The notes under the pieces were generated by a model, which saw only the letters and a list, made by a program, of their open reading frames with translations, ran no database searches and had not been told where the DNA came from. From Clostridiales bacterium (GTDB taxonomy: Bacteria; Bacillota; Clostridia; Christensenellales; Aristaeellaceae): a stretch of DNA of 24,918 nucleotides. The stretch covers positions 1-24,918 of the forward strand of contig SFNY01000056.1 of NCBI GenBank assembly GCA_004554085.1, written 5' to 3'. The position numbers and the translations under genes were made by a program. Each line of letters opens with the position of its first letter. Positions within the stretch are counted from its first letter, which is position 1. Positions 6,870 through 14,004 of the stretch are shown in pieces.

Positions 6870-8252
6870 TTATTTGGGCTCGTACACGTCGATGTAGCGC
6901 GCGGCCAGCATCGGGTAGTACTCCGCGTTGTACATGTAGCGCCCGGTGACGTCGGCGTAGATGTCGTAGGTTGTGCCTGTGTTGAAGCTGGAGATGGTGC
7001 TGTAATTCTGTAGCACGACCAGCTTCTTTTCGCTGTCGGAGCCGACGTTCATGACCAGATACTGGTAGCCGTCCTCGCCGGTGAAGCTGTCGACGATGGT
7101 GCCGACGCAGCGGAATACCTTGCCGTGCCACTGCTCAAAATAGAGCCGCAGCTGGTCGTAATCCATCTTCCAAGCGCCCGCGGCGTAGTCGCCCAGGGTG
7201 GGCTTGTAGTTCACAGTGAAGCTGATCACCGCGTCGGCGCGGCCCTCCATGGTGGCGCGGAAGCGCACCACGTTGTTGCCAAACTGGCTGAACTTGGCGA
7301 TGAAGGAGAAGCGGCCCGTGGTCATGTCCACCTGCAGGCTCTCGGCGATGTAGTCGGTGTCCACGCTGATCATCGCGCCTGGCTCGGTGGTGCCGCTGAC
7401 GGTCATCTGCGCGTCGCTGGAGGTGGTGGAGACGTTTTCGTCCAGCTCGATGTTGATATCGAAGGCCGCGCGGTAGACGGTGATGTCCCTGCGGGTCTCC
7501 TTGTGGCTGGGCGTGCGCACGATGATGGTGTAGCTGTTGTCGCCGATGGGCTGTACGCTGAGCCGGGTGTCGTCCAGCACGCCGCTGCGGTCCACGCGGT
7601 CGCTCAGATCCTCGCCGTTGACGTACACGGAGCTGCCGGGAACCACCTGAAGCTCCAGCGGATAGGTGGAGGTCACCACGGAGATGCCGTCCTTGGCGGG
7701 GCTGATGACGGTCAGCGGGGATTCGGGCACGTTTACCGTGTAATCGATCACCGGGAGCTGCGTCTCCGTGCCGTCCTCCTCGATCAGGATGGGGGCGAAG
7801 TGCACGTCGGCGTAGTCGTATTCGGACACGTCCGAGCCGAACCACTCGGAATCGGCGATCTCCAGGCGGGCGATGCCGCCGCAGATGGTCAGGGAGCGGT
7901 TCAGCTCCGGCAGGTAGATGATATCGCCATCCTTGCCGTAGAACACCACGGTGTGGGCGTTGCGGCCGTCGGAGAGCTGCATTTCGCCCAGGGTAGGGGC
8001 GTATGCGCCGCGGGTGTAGAGGCGCTCAATTTTATATTCGTCGATCCAGAACACCAGCTTGTAGACGCCGATGCCCAGCACGATGAAGCAGGCGATCCAG
8101 CACAGCACGAGCAGGATTTTATGAAAGGCCGACCGGCGGGGGCGCGCAGCGCTCTCCTCCGTCTCCGCAGCGGAGGAGGGGAGGGGCTGCTTGCACACGT
8201 CGCATTCGCGCGAGCCGTCGGCACAACTGTTGCCGCAGTAGGGACACTTCAA
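6870..8252 (-). CDS. Zinc-ribbon single-pass membrane protein with Ig-like extracytoplasmic domains
   Basis: A 460-residue protein. I place the start at a TTG (8252-8250): AAAGGAGG at 8268-8261 lies 8 bases upstream, and this start puts the N-terminus directly at the zinc ribbon (M-K-C-P-Y-C-G). Upstream codons in frame look non-coding. Residues 3-20 are a four-cysteine zinc ribbon (CPYC, CDVC). Residues about 45-68 form one membrane helix after a basic stretch. The outer part has Ig/bacterial-surface-like strands: GSSVYVNGEDL, then VSGTTEPGAMISV with RFSF and VVRFRATM. It ends in an OB-like segment (VFRCVGTIVDSF, DIYADVTGRYMY). Zinc-ribbon plus one membrane helix is a common uncharacterised layout in Clostridia. 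The function is unknown. It is divergent from the next gene and convergent with the LysM gene. Confidence 0.85.
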   Translation of the reverse strand: MKCPYCGNSCADGSRECDVCKQPLPSSAAETEESAARPRRSAFHKILLVLCWIACFIVLGIGVYKLVFWIDEYKIERLYTRGAYAPTLGEMQLSDGRNAHTVVFYGKDGDIIYLPELNRSLTICGGIARLEIADSEWFGSDVSEYDYADVHFAPILIEEDGTETQLPVIDYTVNVPESPLTVISPAKDGISVVTSTYPLELQVVPGSSVYVNGEDLSDRVDRSGVLDDTRLSVQPIGDNSYTIIVRTPSHKETRRDITVYRAAFDINIELDENVSTTSSDAQMTVSGTTEPGAMISVDTDYIAESLQVDMTTGRFSFIAKFSQFGNNVVRFRATMEGRADAVISFTVNYKPTLGDYAAGAWKMDYDQLRLYFEQWHGKVFRCVGTIVDSFTGEDGYQYLVMNVGSDSEKKLVVLQNYSTISSFNTGTTYDIYADVTGRYMYNAEYYPMLAARYIDVYEPK

Positions 8253-8354
8253 GGCGGAAACCTCCTTTGGGTTATCGCACTCCAATTCGATGTGCGCCCG
8301 GAAAAATCCTGCCCCTGCGCCAAATGTTCCTATGAAATTCATATTTCCTGCATA

Positions 8355-8382
8355 TCGACAAATGAAAAATGTATGCTATAAT
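8355..8382 (+). promoter_or_regulatory. Sigma-A promoter with extended -10 upstream of the DUF6106-like gene
   Basis: TCGACA (8355-8360), a 16-base spacer, and TATAAT (8377-8382) preceded by TGC, an extended -10. The ATG follows at 8410. It likely drives the whole run through the cysteine desulfurase, thiI and mrfA. Confidence 0.8.
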
Positions 8383-8409
8383 ATTCTAGGCTTATTATGG
8401 AGGTGCGGC

Positions 8410-8982
8410 ATGGAACAGCGATACGAACAGACGGTGGGGGCAAGGGCCTCCGGCGCGCGCAATGCGCTGTACGTCGGCGCGTGGGCGCTGCTGGCTCTGT
8501 TGGCGCTGGGCATGCTGATCACCGCCGCCGGAATCCTGGGGACGGATGCTGCGGGCAAGTTGTCCGTGAGTTGGCCGTCGCTGATCCTGTTTGCGCTGTT
8601 TGCCGCCGCAGCCGTGCTCGTCTTTCTTAAAAAGGATGGGCTGAAGCTGGAGTACGACTACGCGCTGGAGGACGGAACGGTGGAGGTCGCAGCCATCCTC
8701 AACGCCCGCAGGCGCAAGGGGAAGCTGCATCTGCCACTCTCGGGCGTGCAGAGCTGCGGGGACGTGGATTCGGCAGAGTATCGGCGCATTTCGGCGCGTC
8801 CGGGCCTTCGGAAGCACAAATTCTATTTGGATGAAGCTGCGCCGCGCTGCTTTTTTCTGTACAGCGCGGATGGGGCGCTGCATATGGCCGTGCTGGAGCT
8901 GAATCCGGAGCTGAGAAACGCAGTGCGCGGCGACAGGCGGCTCCCGGTGGGAAGCTGGCACGAGGGAGAAGGGAAGACTTGA
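8410..8982 (+). CDS. Small two-helix membrane protein, DUF6106-like
   Basis: A 190-residue protein starting at ATG 8410 behind GGAGGTG. Residues 20-42 and 53-73 are two membrane helices close together. The rest is cytoplasmic and beta-rich, with LEYDYALEDGTVEVAAIL, a basic motif NARRRKGKLHLPL and an end VLELNPELRNAVR. From memory this order (two helices, Y-x-Y then a DG turn, a KRRK-like motif, then a L-x-x-NP-x-x-x-L end) matches the uncharacterised DUF6106 family of Clostridia. That name is family recall, not a search result. It is first in the operon: its stop codon ends 2 bases before the cysteine desulfurase ATG. No function is known. Confidence 0.72.
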   Translation: MEQRYEQTVGARASGARNALYVGAWALLALLALGMLITAAGILGTDAAGKLSVSWPSLILFALFAAAAVLVFLKKDGLKLEYDYALEDGTVEVAAILNARRRKGKLHLPLSGVQSCGDVDSAEYRRISARPGLRKHKFYLDEAAPRCFFLYSADGALHMAVLELNPELRNAVRGDRRLPVGSWHEGEGKT

Positions 8983-8984
8983 AC

Positions 8985-10124
8985 ATGGAAGCATATCTGG
9001 ACAACAGCGCGACAACCAGGCCCTGCGCGGCGGCGGTGGACGCGATGGTAAAGTGCATGACGGAGGGATACTACAATCCCTCGTCGGTGTACAAGCCGGC
9101 GGTGGAGGCTTTTCAGCAGTTGCGCGCGTGCAGGGAGCTGATTCTAAAGGCGCTGCACGCGGGCGATCACAGCCTGGTGTTCACCTCTGGCGGCACCGAG
9201 TCCAACAACCTGGCGATTCTGGGCACGGTGGGCCGCATGCGGGGCAAGCAGATCGTGGCGGTGAGCGCGGTGGAGCACCCGTCGGTGCGGGAGAGCTTTA
9301 TGGAGCTGGAGCGACAGGGCCACGAGGTGCGGGTGATCGGCGTAAGCGAAAAGGGCGAGCTGGATTGGGATGCGCTCTCCAAGGCGCTGGACGACGGCGC
9401 GAGCTTCGTCAGCTGCATGCAGGTGAACAACGAGACCGGCGCGAAGCTGGATGTTCCGCGCCTGCACGAATTGGTGAACGGCCGGGCGGTCATCCATGTG
9501 GATGGCGTGCAGGGCTTTCTGCGCGTGCCCATCGACCTCAGATATGTGGATCTCTACACCCTGTCCAGCCACAAGATTCACGGCCCCAAGGGCGAGGGCG
9601 CGCTTGTGTGCCGCAAGGGCCTGCGCTTTGCGCCGCGACAGATCGGCGGCGGTCAGGAGGGCGGCCTGCGCTCCGGAACGGAGAACACGCCGGGCATTGC
9701 GGGTCTGATGGCCGCGGTACAGGAGATGCTGAACATGGGGCCGCAGATGCAGGCGGAGCTGATGCAGAAGAAGCTCCACCTGATCGAGAAATTCAGAGAT
9801 GCGGTGCCGGAGCTGCTGATCAACGGCCCGGAGCCAGAGAGCGCCGCGCCGCACATCGTCAACCTGAGCTTCCCGGGCGTGCGGGGCGAGGTCATGCTCC
9901 ACGCGCTGGAGAGCAAAGGCGTGTACGCCTCCACGGGCTCGGCCTGTTCGTCGAAGAAGCTGAAGGTGAGCGGCGTGCTCACGTCCATGGGCATCGCGCC
10001 CAGCCGCGCCGAGTGGGCGCTGCGCTTCAGCCTGAGTCCCCACACCACCATCGAAGAGATCGACTATGCCGCGCAGTGCCTCGCAGAGCTCTATGCGCAG
10101 CTGAAAAAATATGCAAGGAGATAA
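8985..10124 (+). CDS. nifZ: Cysteine desulfurase, NifZ/IscS type, paired with ThiI
   Basis: A 379-residue PLP-dependent enzyme that takes sulfur from cysteine as a persulfide. Visible motifs: LDNSATT at the N-terminus, TSGGTESNN (cofactor phosphate), His98 in VEHPS, NNETG, Asp173 in HVDGVQ, and SSHKIHGPKG with Schiff-base Lys197. RSGTEN and STGSACSS (residues 317-323) follow, with the persulfide Cys321. The length equals typical Bacillus NifZ/IscS. ATG 8985 is preferred over the TTG at 8979 because it puts the N-terminus at the family start. In Bacillus subtilis NifZ is encoded next to thiI and is dedicated to 4-thiouridine in tRNA. The same order here, with the thiI RBS touching this stop codon, points to that role rather than general Fe-S assembly. 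Confidence 0.95.
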   Translation: MEAYLDNSATTRPCAAAVDAMVKCMTEGYYNPSSVYKPAVEAFQQLRACRELILKALHAGDHSLVFTSGGTESNNLAILGTVGRMRGKQIVAVSAVEHPSVRESFMELERQGHEVRVIGVSEKGELDWDALSKALDDGASFVSCMQVNNETGAKLDVPRLHELVNGRAVIHVDGVQGFLRVPIDLRYVDLYTLSSHKIHGPKGEGALVCRKGLRFAPRQIGGGQEGGLRSGTENTPGIAGLMAAVQEMLNMGPQMQAELMQKKLHLIEKFRDAVPELLINGPEPESAAPHIVNLSFPGVRGEVMLHALESKGVYASTGSACSSKKLKVSGVLTSMGIAPSRAEWALRFSLSPHTTIEEIDYAAQCLAELYAQLKKYARR

Positions 10125-10128
10125 ACCC

Positions 10129-10413
10129 ATGCGCAAGGTACTGCTGGTTCGCTACGGCGAAGTATTTCTGAAGGGCGCAAACCGCCCGCACTTTCTGAAG
10201 CTGCTCACGGACAACGTCAAACGCGCCGTGAAGCCCATCGGCGGCAAGGTCTGGCTGTCCGACTCCCGCATCTACGTCTCCGACGTGGAGGACATGGACG
10301 AGTGCGTGCGCCGCGTGCGCAAGGTGTTCGGCCTGTACTCCGTCAGCCCCGCCATCGAGTGCCCCGATGAACTCGCTGGAGTTTGCCGCGGAGCTGGGCG
10401 GACGCATTCTTGA
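10129..10413 (+). CDS. thiI: ThiI N-terminal fragment (frame broken by internal deletion)
   Basis: Starts at ATG 10129 with RBS AAGGAG overlapping the desulfurase stop. Residues 1-77 are ordinary ThiI N-terminus: KVLLVRYGEVFLKGANRPHF, the ferredoxin-like part and start of THUMP (RIYVSDVEDMDECVRRVRKVFG), ending YSVSPAIE. After Cys78 the frame reads nonsense and stops at 10413. The ThiI sequence resumes in the +1 frame at about 10364 (P-MNSLEFAAELGG). Compared with the family, roughly 45-50 residues of THUMP are missing between these points. I read this as one thiI gene with an out-of-frame deletion, either a real pseudogene or an assembly error. Confidence 0.85.
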   Translation: MRKVLLVRYGEVFLKGANRPHFLKLLTDNVKRAVKPIGGKVWLSDSRIYVSDVEDMDECVRRVRKVFGLYSVSPAIECPDELAGVCRGAGRTHS

Positions 10414-11176
10414 GTCCAATCCCCACCTGACGGTGGACATCCACAACCCCCAGCATAAGCTGCGGGTGGAGATTCGCGACAACTGCTACATCTGCTGCGA
10501 GGAAATCATGGCCGTGGGCGGCCTGCCCATGGGCTCCAGCGGACGCGCGGCGCTGCTGCTCTCCGGCGGCATCGATTCCCCGGTGGCGGGCTACTGCATG
10601 ATGAAGCGCGGCGTGCGCTGCTGCGCCATCCACTTCCAGTCGCCGCCCTACACCGGCGAGCTGGCCCGGGACAAGGTGATGCAGCTGGCGAAGGAGATGG
10701 CGGAGTACTCCGGCGGCATGCGGGTGTACCTGGTGCCCTTCACCAAGTGCCAACTGGAGATTCACGAGAAGTGCCCCGAGGGACTGGGCACGCTCATCAC
10801 CCGCCGCTTCATGATGCGCATCGCCCAGGAGATCGCCAAGCAGAACGAGTGCAACGCGCTGATCACCGGCGAGAGCCTGGGTCAGGTGGCCTCCCAGACC
10901 ATGGAGTCCATCGTCTGCACCGACGCGGTGTGCGAGATGCCCGTGTTCCGCCCGCTGATCGGCATGGACAAGACCGAGATCATGGACATTGCCAAGCGCA
11001 TCGGCACCTATGAGACATCTATCCTGCCCTATGAGGACTGCTGCACGGTGTTCACGCCCCGACATCCGGTGACCAAGCCCAAGCTGGACACCATGCCCAA
11101 GGCGGAGAGCAAGCTGGACATCGAGGCGCTGGTCAAGGAGGCCGTGGAGGGCACCGAGCTGGTGATCGTAAGCTGA
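10367..11176 (+). CDS. thiI: ThiI C-terminal fragment: tRNA 4-thiouridine sulfurtransferase
   Basis: The 269-residue open frame holds the end of THUMP (MNSLEFAAELGGRILESNP, VDIHNPQHKLRVEIRD) and the whole ATP-pyrophosphatase domain. That domain has PP-loop LLLSGGIDSPVAGYCMMKRG, HFQSPPYT, LITGESLGQVASQT, RPLIGMDKTEI and the catalytic-region cysteines in DCCTVFTPRHP. ThiI adenylates U8 of tRNA and inserts sulfur delivered by the neighbouring desulfurase. In Gram-positives there is no rhodanese domain, and none is here. ATG 10367 is simply the first Met after the frame change: no RBS precedes it and family members have a residue-for-residue internal match there. It is not a natural start. Without the N-terminal fragment the product should not bind tRNA normally. 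Confidence 0.9.
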   Translation: MNSLEFAAELGGRILESNPHLTVDIHNPQHKLRVEIRDNCYICCEEIMAVGGLPMGSSGRAALLLSGGIDSPVAGYCMMKRGVRCCAIHFQSPPYTGELARDKVMQLAKEMAEYSGGMRVYLVPFTKCQLEIHEKCPEGLGTLITRRFMMRIAQEIAKQNECNALITGESLGQVASQTMESIVCTDAVCEMPVFRPLIGMDKTEIMDIAKRIGTYETSILPYEDCCTVFTPRHPVTKPKLDTMPKAESKLDIEALVKEAVEGTELVIVS

Positions 11177-11200
11177 TTTATAGGTAAGAAAGGGCGCAGC

Positions 11201-13480
11201 ATGACCGTAAGAGAGTACATCGAGCATCTCAAAAACAGCCCCGCATTCATGAAGAACGTGACCAGTTGGCGCGTGCTTCCGGAGCGCGCGGCGAAATACG
11301 GATCCTTCCCGGCAGAACTGCATCCGGGCGTGCTTGCTGCGCTTCAAAAGAAGGGCATCGAGAGGCCCTACATCCACCAGTCGAAGGCCATCGCCTGCGC
11401 CATCGAGGGCAAGGACCTGGTTGTGGTCACGCCCACGGCCTCGGGCAAGACGCTGTGCTACAACGTGCCGGTGCTGGACGCGATCCTGAAGGACGAGTCC
11501 GCCCGTGCGCTGTACCTGTTCCCGACCAAGGCGCTCTCCAGCGACCAGGCGGCGGAGCTGTACTCGATGATCGAGTCCATCGACTGCCCGATCAAGGCCT
11601 ACACCTACGACGGCGATACCCCCGCCAGCGCCCGCTCGGCCATCCGTCAGGCGGGACACGTGGTGGTGACGAACCCGGACATGCTCCATCAGGGCATCCT
11701 GCCGCACCACGCCAAGTGGATCAAGCTGTTCGAGAACCTCAGATACGTGGTCATCGACGAGATTCACGCCTATCGCGGCGTGTTCGGCTCGAACCTGGCC
11801 AACGTGATCCGCCGTCTCAAGCGCATCTGCGCCTTCTACGGCTCCGACCCGGTGTTCATCTGCTGCAGCGCCACCATTCGCAATCCCAAGGAGCTGGCCG
11901 AAAGCATGACCGGCAAGGAAATGGTGCTGGTGGACGAAAACGGCGCGCCGGCGGGGGAGCGCAACGTAATCTTCTACAACCCGCCGGTGGTGAACGCCCA
12001 GCTGGGCATCCGCGCGGGCTCCATCCCGGAGACGCGGAACATCGCCGCATCGTTGCTGAAGGCGGGCGTACAGTCCATCGTGTTTGCGCGCGCGCGACTG
12101 ACGGTGGAGGTGCTGGTGCGCTACCTTAAGGACATGGTGCGCGACCCACTGGGCAATGCAGGTCAGGTGCGGGGCTATCGCGGCGGCTATCTGCCCACAC
12201 AGCGGCGGGAGATCGAGCGAGAGCTGCGCGCAGGCAAGGTGATGACCGTGGTCTCCACCAATGCGCTGGAGCTGGGCATCGACATTGGACAATTGGACGC
12301 CTGCGTGCTCTGCGGCTACCCCGGTACCATCGCCAGCACCTGGCAGCAGGCCGGACGCGCGGGTCGTCGCGGCAGCGTGAGCCTGCTGATCGTGGTGGCC
12401 AGCTCGGGCCCGCTGGATCAGTACATCATCCAGCACCCGGAGTACTTCTTCGAGCAGTCGCCGGAGTGCGCACTGATCAACCCGGACAACCTCTACATCC
12501 TGCTGAACCACGTCAAGTGCGCCGCCTACGAGCTGCCCTTCGAGGAGGGCGAACTGTTTGCGGGGCTTGCGGATACGCCGGAGCTTCTGTCCTATCTGGA
12601 GGATCAGTCCATCCTGCGGCGCGTGTCCGGCCGCTACTACTGGATGGCCGAGGAGTTCCCCCAGGCGGGCGTGAATCTGCGCTCGGCCTCGGATCAGAAC
12701 TTCGTGATCGTGGACGTCACCGATCCCAAGAAGCACAAGGTTATCGGCGAGATGGATCGCTTTACCGTGCCGATGCTTCTGCATCAGTACGCCATTTACA
12801 TGCACGAGGGCCGGCAGTTCCAGGTGGAGCAGCTGGACTTTGACGACAAGAAGGCCTACGTGCGCGAGGTGAACGTGGGCTACTACACCGACGCAGACCT
12901 CACCACCAGCCTGAAGGTGCTGGACGAGTTCGAGTCGGAGGGCGAGGGCACGGGCATCGTGCGGGCCCGGGGCGAGGTGCTGGTCAGCAGCATCGTGACC
13001 CTGTTCAAAAAGATTCGCTTCGACACCCATGAGAACCTGGGCTGGGGCCCGGTGACGCTGCCGGAGCTGGAGATGCAGACCACCGCCTGCTGGTGGACGC
13101 TGCCCGAGGAGCTGGAGGGCGAGTTCGAGAAGGAGCCGCTGAAGAACGCCATGGTGGGTCTGGCGCACCTGATCCGGCACATCGCGCCCATGCACCTGAT
13201 GTGCGCGCCCCAGGACATCAATGTGGTCTACCACGTCAAGGACGTGTACACCGGAAAGCCCACCATCTATTTGTATGATTCCGTGCCGGGGGGCGTGGGC
13301 CTGTCCGACCGGGTGTACGAGATGGATCGGGAACTGCTGCTGCGGGCGCGGGAGCTGCTGCTGGGCTGCAAGTGCGTGGACGGCTGCCCGGGCTGCGTGG
13401 GTGCGGCTGCCGGTCACGGCGCGAAGTTCACGCTGATTCAGATTCTGAACCGCCTGCTGGAACCTTCCGGCAAAAAATAA
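11201..13480 (+). CDS. mrfA: DEAD/DEAH-box helicase with DUF1998 zinc cluster, MrfA/YprA homologue
   Basis: A 759-residue superfamily-2 helicase. Walker A is TPTASGKT (77-84), motif II is DEIH (186-189) within YVVIDEIHAYRGVFG, motif III is SAT, and motif VI is QQAGRAGRRG. The C-terminal DUF1998 part ends in a four-cysteine cluster (C723, C725, C729, C732 in GCKCVDGCPGC). Length and layout match Bacillus subtilis MrfA (YprA), a 3'-5' helicase that works with the exonuclease MrfB in repair of mitomycin adducts, independent of UvrABC. No mrfB gene is adjacent here. It lies 24 bases after thiI with RBS AAGAAAGGG, so it is probably cotranscribed with the sulfur genes, though functionally unrelated. 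Confidence 0.92.
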   Translation: MTVREYIEHLKNSPAFMKNVTSWRVLPERAAKYGSFPAELHPGVLAALQKKGIERPYIHQSKAIACAIEGKDLVVVTPTASGKTLCYNVPVLDAILKDESARALYLFPTKALSSDQAAELYSMIESIDCPIKAYTYDGDTPASARSAIRQAGHVVVTNPDMLHQGILPHHAKWIKLFENLRYVVIDEIHAYRGVFGSNLANVIRRLKRICAFYGSDPVFICCSATIRNPKELAESMTGKEMVLVDENGAPAGERNVIFYNPPVVNAQLGIRAGSIPETRNIAASLLKAGVQSIVFARARLTVEVLVRYLKDMVRDPLGNAGQVRGYRGGYLPTQRREIERELRAGKVMTVVSTNALELGIDIGQLDACVLCGYPGTIASTWQQAGRAGRRGSVSLLIVVASSGPLDQYIIQHPEYFFEQSPECALINPDNLYILLNHVKCAAYELPFEEGELFAGLADTPELLSYLEDQSILRRVSGRYYWMAEEFPQAGVNLRSASDQNFVIVDVTDPKKHKVIGEMDRFTVPMLLHQYAIYMHEGRQFQVEQLDFDDKKAYVREVNVGYYTDADLTTSLKVLDEFESEGEGTGIVRARGEVLVSSIVTLFKKIRFDTHENLGWGPVTLPELEMQTTACWWTLPEELEGEFEKEPLKNAMVGLAHLIRHIAPMHLMCAPQDINVVYHVKDVYTGKPTIYLYDSVPGGVGLSDRVYEMDRELLLRARELLLGCKCVDGCPGCVGAAAGHGAKFTLIQILNRLLEPSGKK

Positions 13481-13515
13481 CGTCAAAATAGATCAGAGCG
13501 TGCCGCGAGGGCGAC

Positions 13516-13804
13516 GGCGCAGTTATGCGCGCAGCTTGTCAAAAAGTCTTTTTGACAAGCTGGTGGACGGGGGAGTTATCTCCCCCGCCACTGCCACCCC
13601 TACCAGTCTCCGCTAAAATCCTGAAGGATTTCCGGGCGCGGAGACTGCAAAGAATCGATTTTCCTCTGGAAAATTAAATTTTCCGCCGTAAAAATCGCCC
13701 GCCCCCGGCGTACACGCCGCCGGGTACGATTTCAATACGAAAGGGCTGCGGCCCTCTCGTGCTCTCCTTCGGGTTTTTCGACAGTCTGGGCGCAGTTATG
13801 CGCG
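13516..13804. repeat. Palindrome-rich block bounded by a 16-base direct repeat
   Basis: The 524-base gap between mrfA and rnjA contains no credible gene. GGCGCAGTTATGCGCG occurs at 13516-13531 and again at 13789-13804, 273 bases apart. Between them lie stacked inverted repeats. One has 15-bp arms at 13532-13546 and 13548-13562 around one base. Another has 8-bp arms at 13568-13575 and 13580-13587. A nested hairpin has 9-bp outer arms at 13605-13613 and 13638-13646 with 7-bp inner arms at 13616-13622 and 13625-13631. An 8-bp palindrome lies at 13668-13684, and two weaker GC hairpins lie at 13704-13724 and 13742-13755. It resembles an extragenic palindromic or MITE-like element. Part of it may also end the mrfA transcript. 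Confidence 0.75.
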
Positions 13805-13850
13805 TTGCGTTCGTTAAATCTTCTGTCGGCCAATATTTGACGCAGAATTG

Positions 13851-13859
13851 TGTTATACT
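13851..13859 (+). promoter_or_regulatory. Extended -10 promoter of rnjA
   Basis: TATACT at 13854-13859 preceded by TGT, an extended -10. No good -35 lies at 17 bases, and the TTGACG at 13837 is too close. It implies a 5' leader of about 140 bases before the GTG at 14005, with a short GCCGG/CCGGC hairpin near 13893-13910. Confidence 0.5.
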
Positions 13860-14004
13860 GAAATGGGGGAGAGCTTTTTCCATCCAAACGCATGCCGGCA
13901 GTCATTCCGGCAGGGAAAATATCCCCGTTCTTTTGCTGATTTCACGTCCGGGCAGGTTTGACGGAGCGTGAGGAGATAGATTTTTTACATAAAGGAGGAG
14001 CAGT

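Noticed and set aside
7125..8381. A 418-codon plus-strand frame opposite the zinc-ribbon gene
   Set aside because: Val/His/Ala-rich antisense shadow; it runs through the divergent promoter region and has no family signal.
10343..13486. A 1047-codon open frame on the minus strand opposite thiI and mrfA
   Set aside because: It is low-complexity His/Gln/Leu-rich translation antisense to the clear helicase and ThiI genes, with no RBS or family motif. It is an artefact of high GC at third codon positions.
13759..13971. A 70-codon open frame between the palindromic block and rnjA
   Set aside because: It spans the end of the repeat block and the rnjA promoter and leader, lacks an RBS and has no recognisable protein features.
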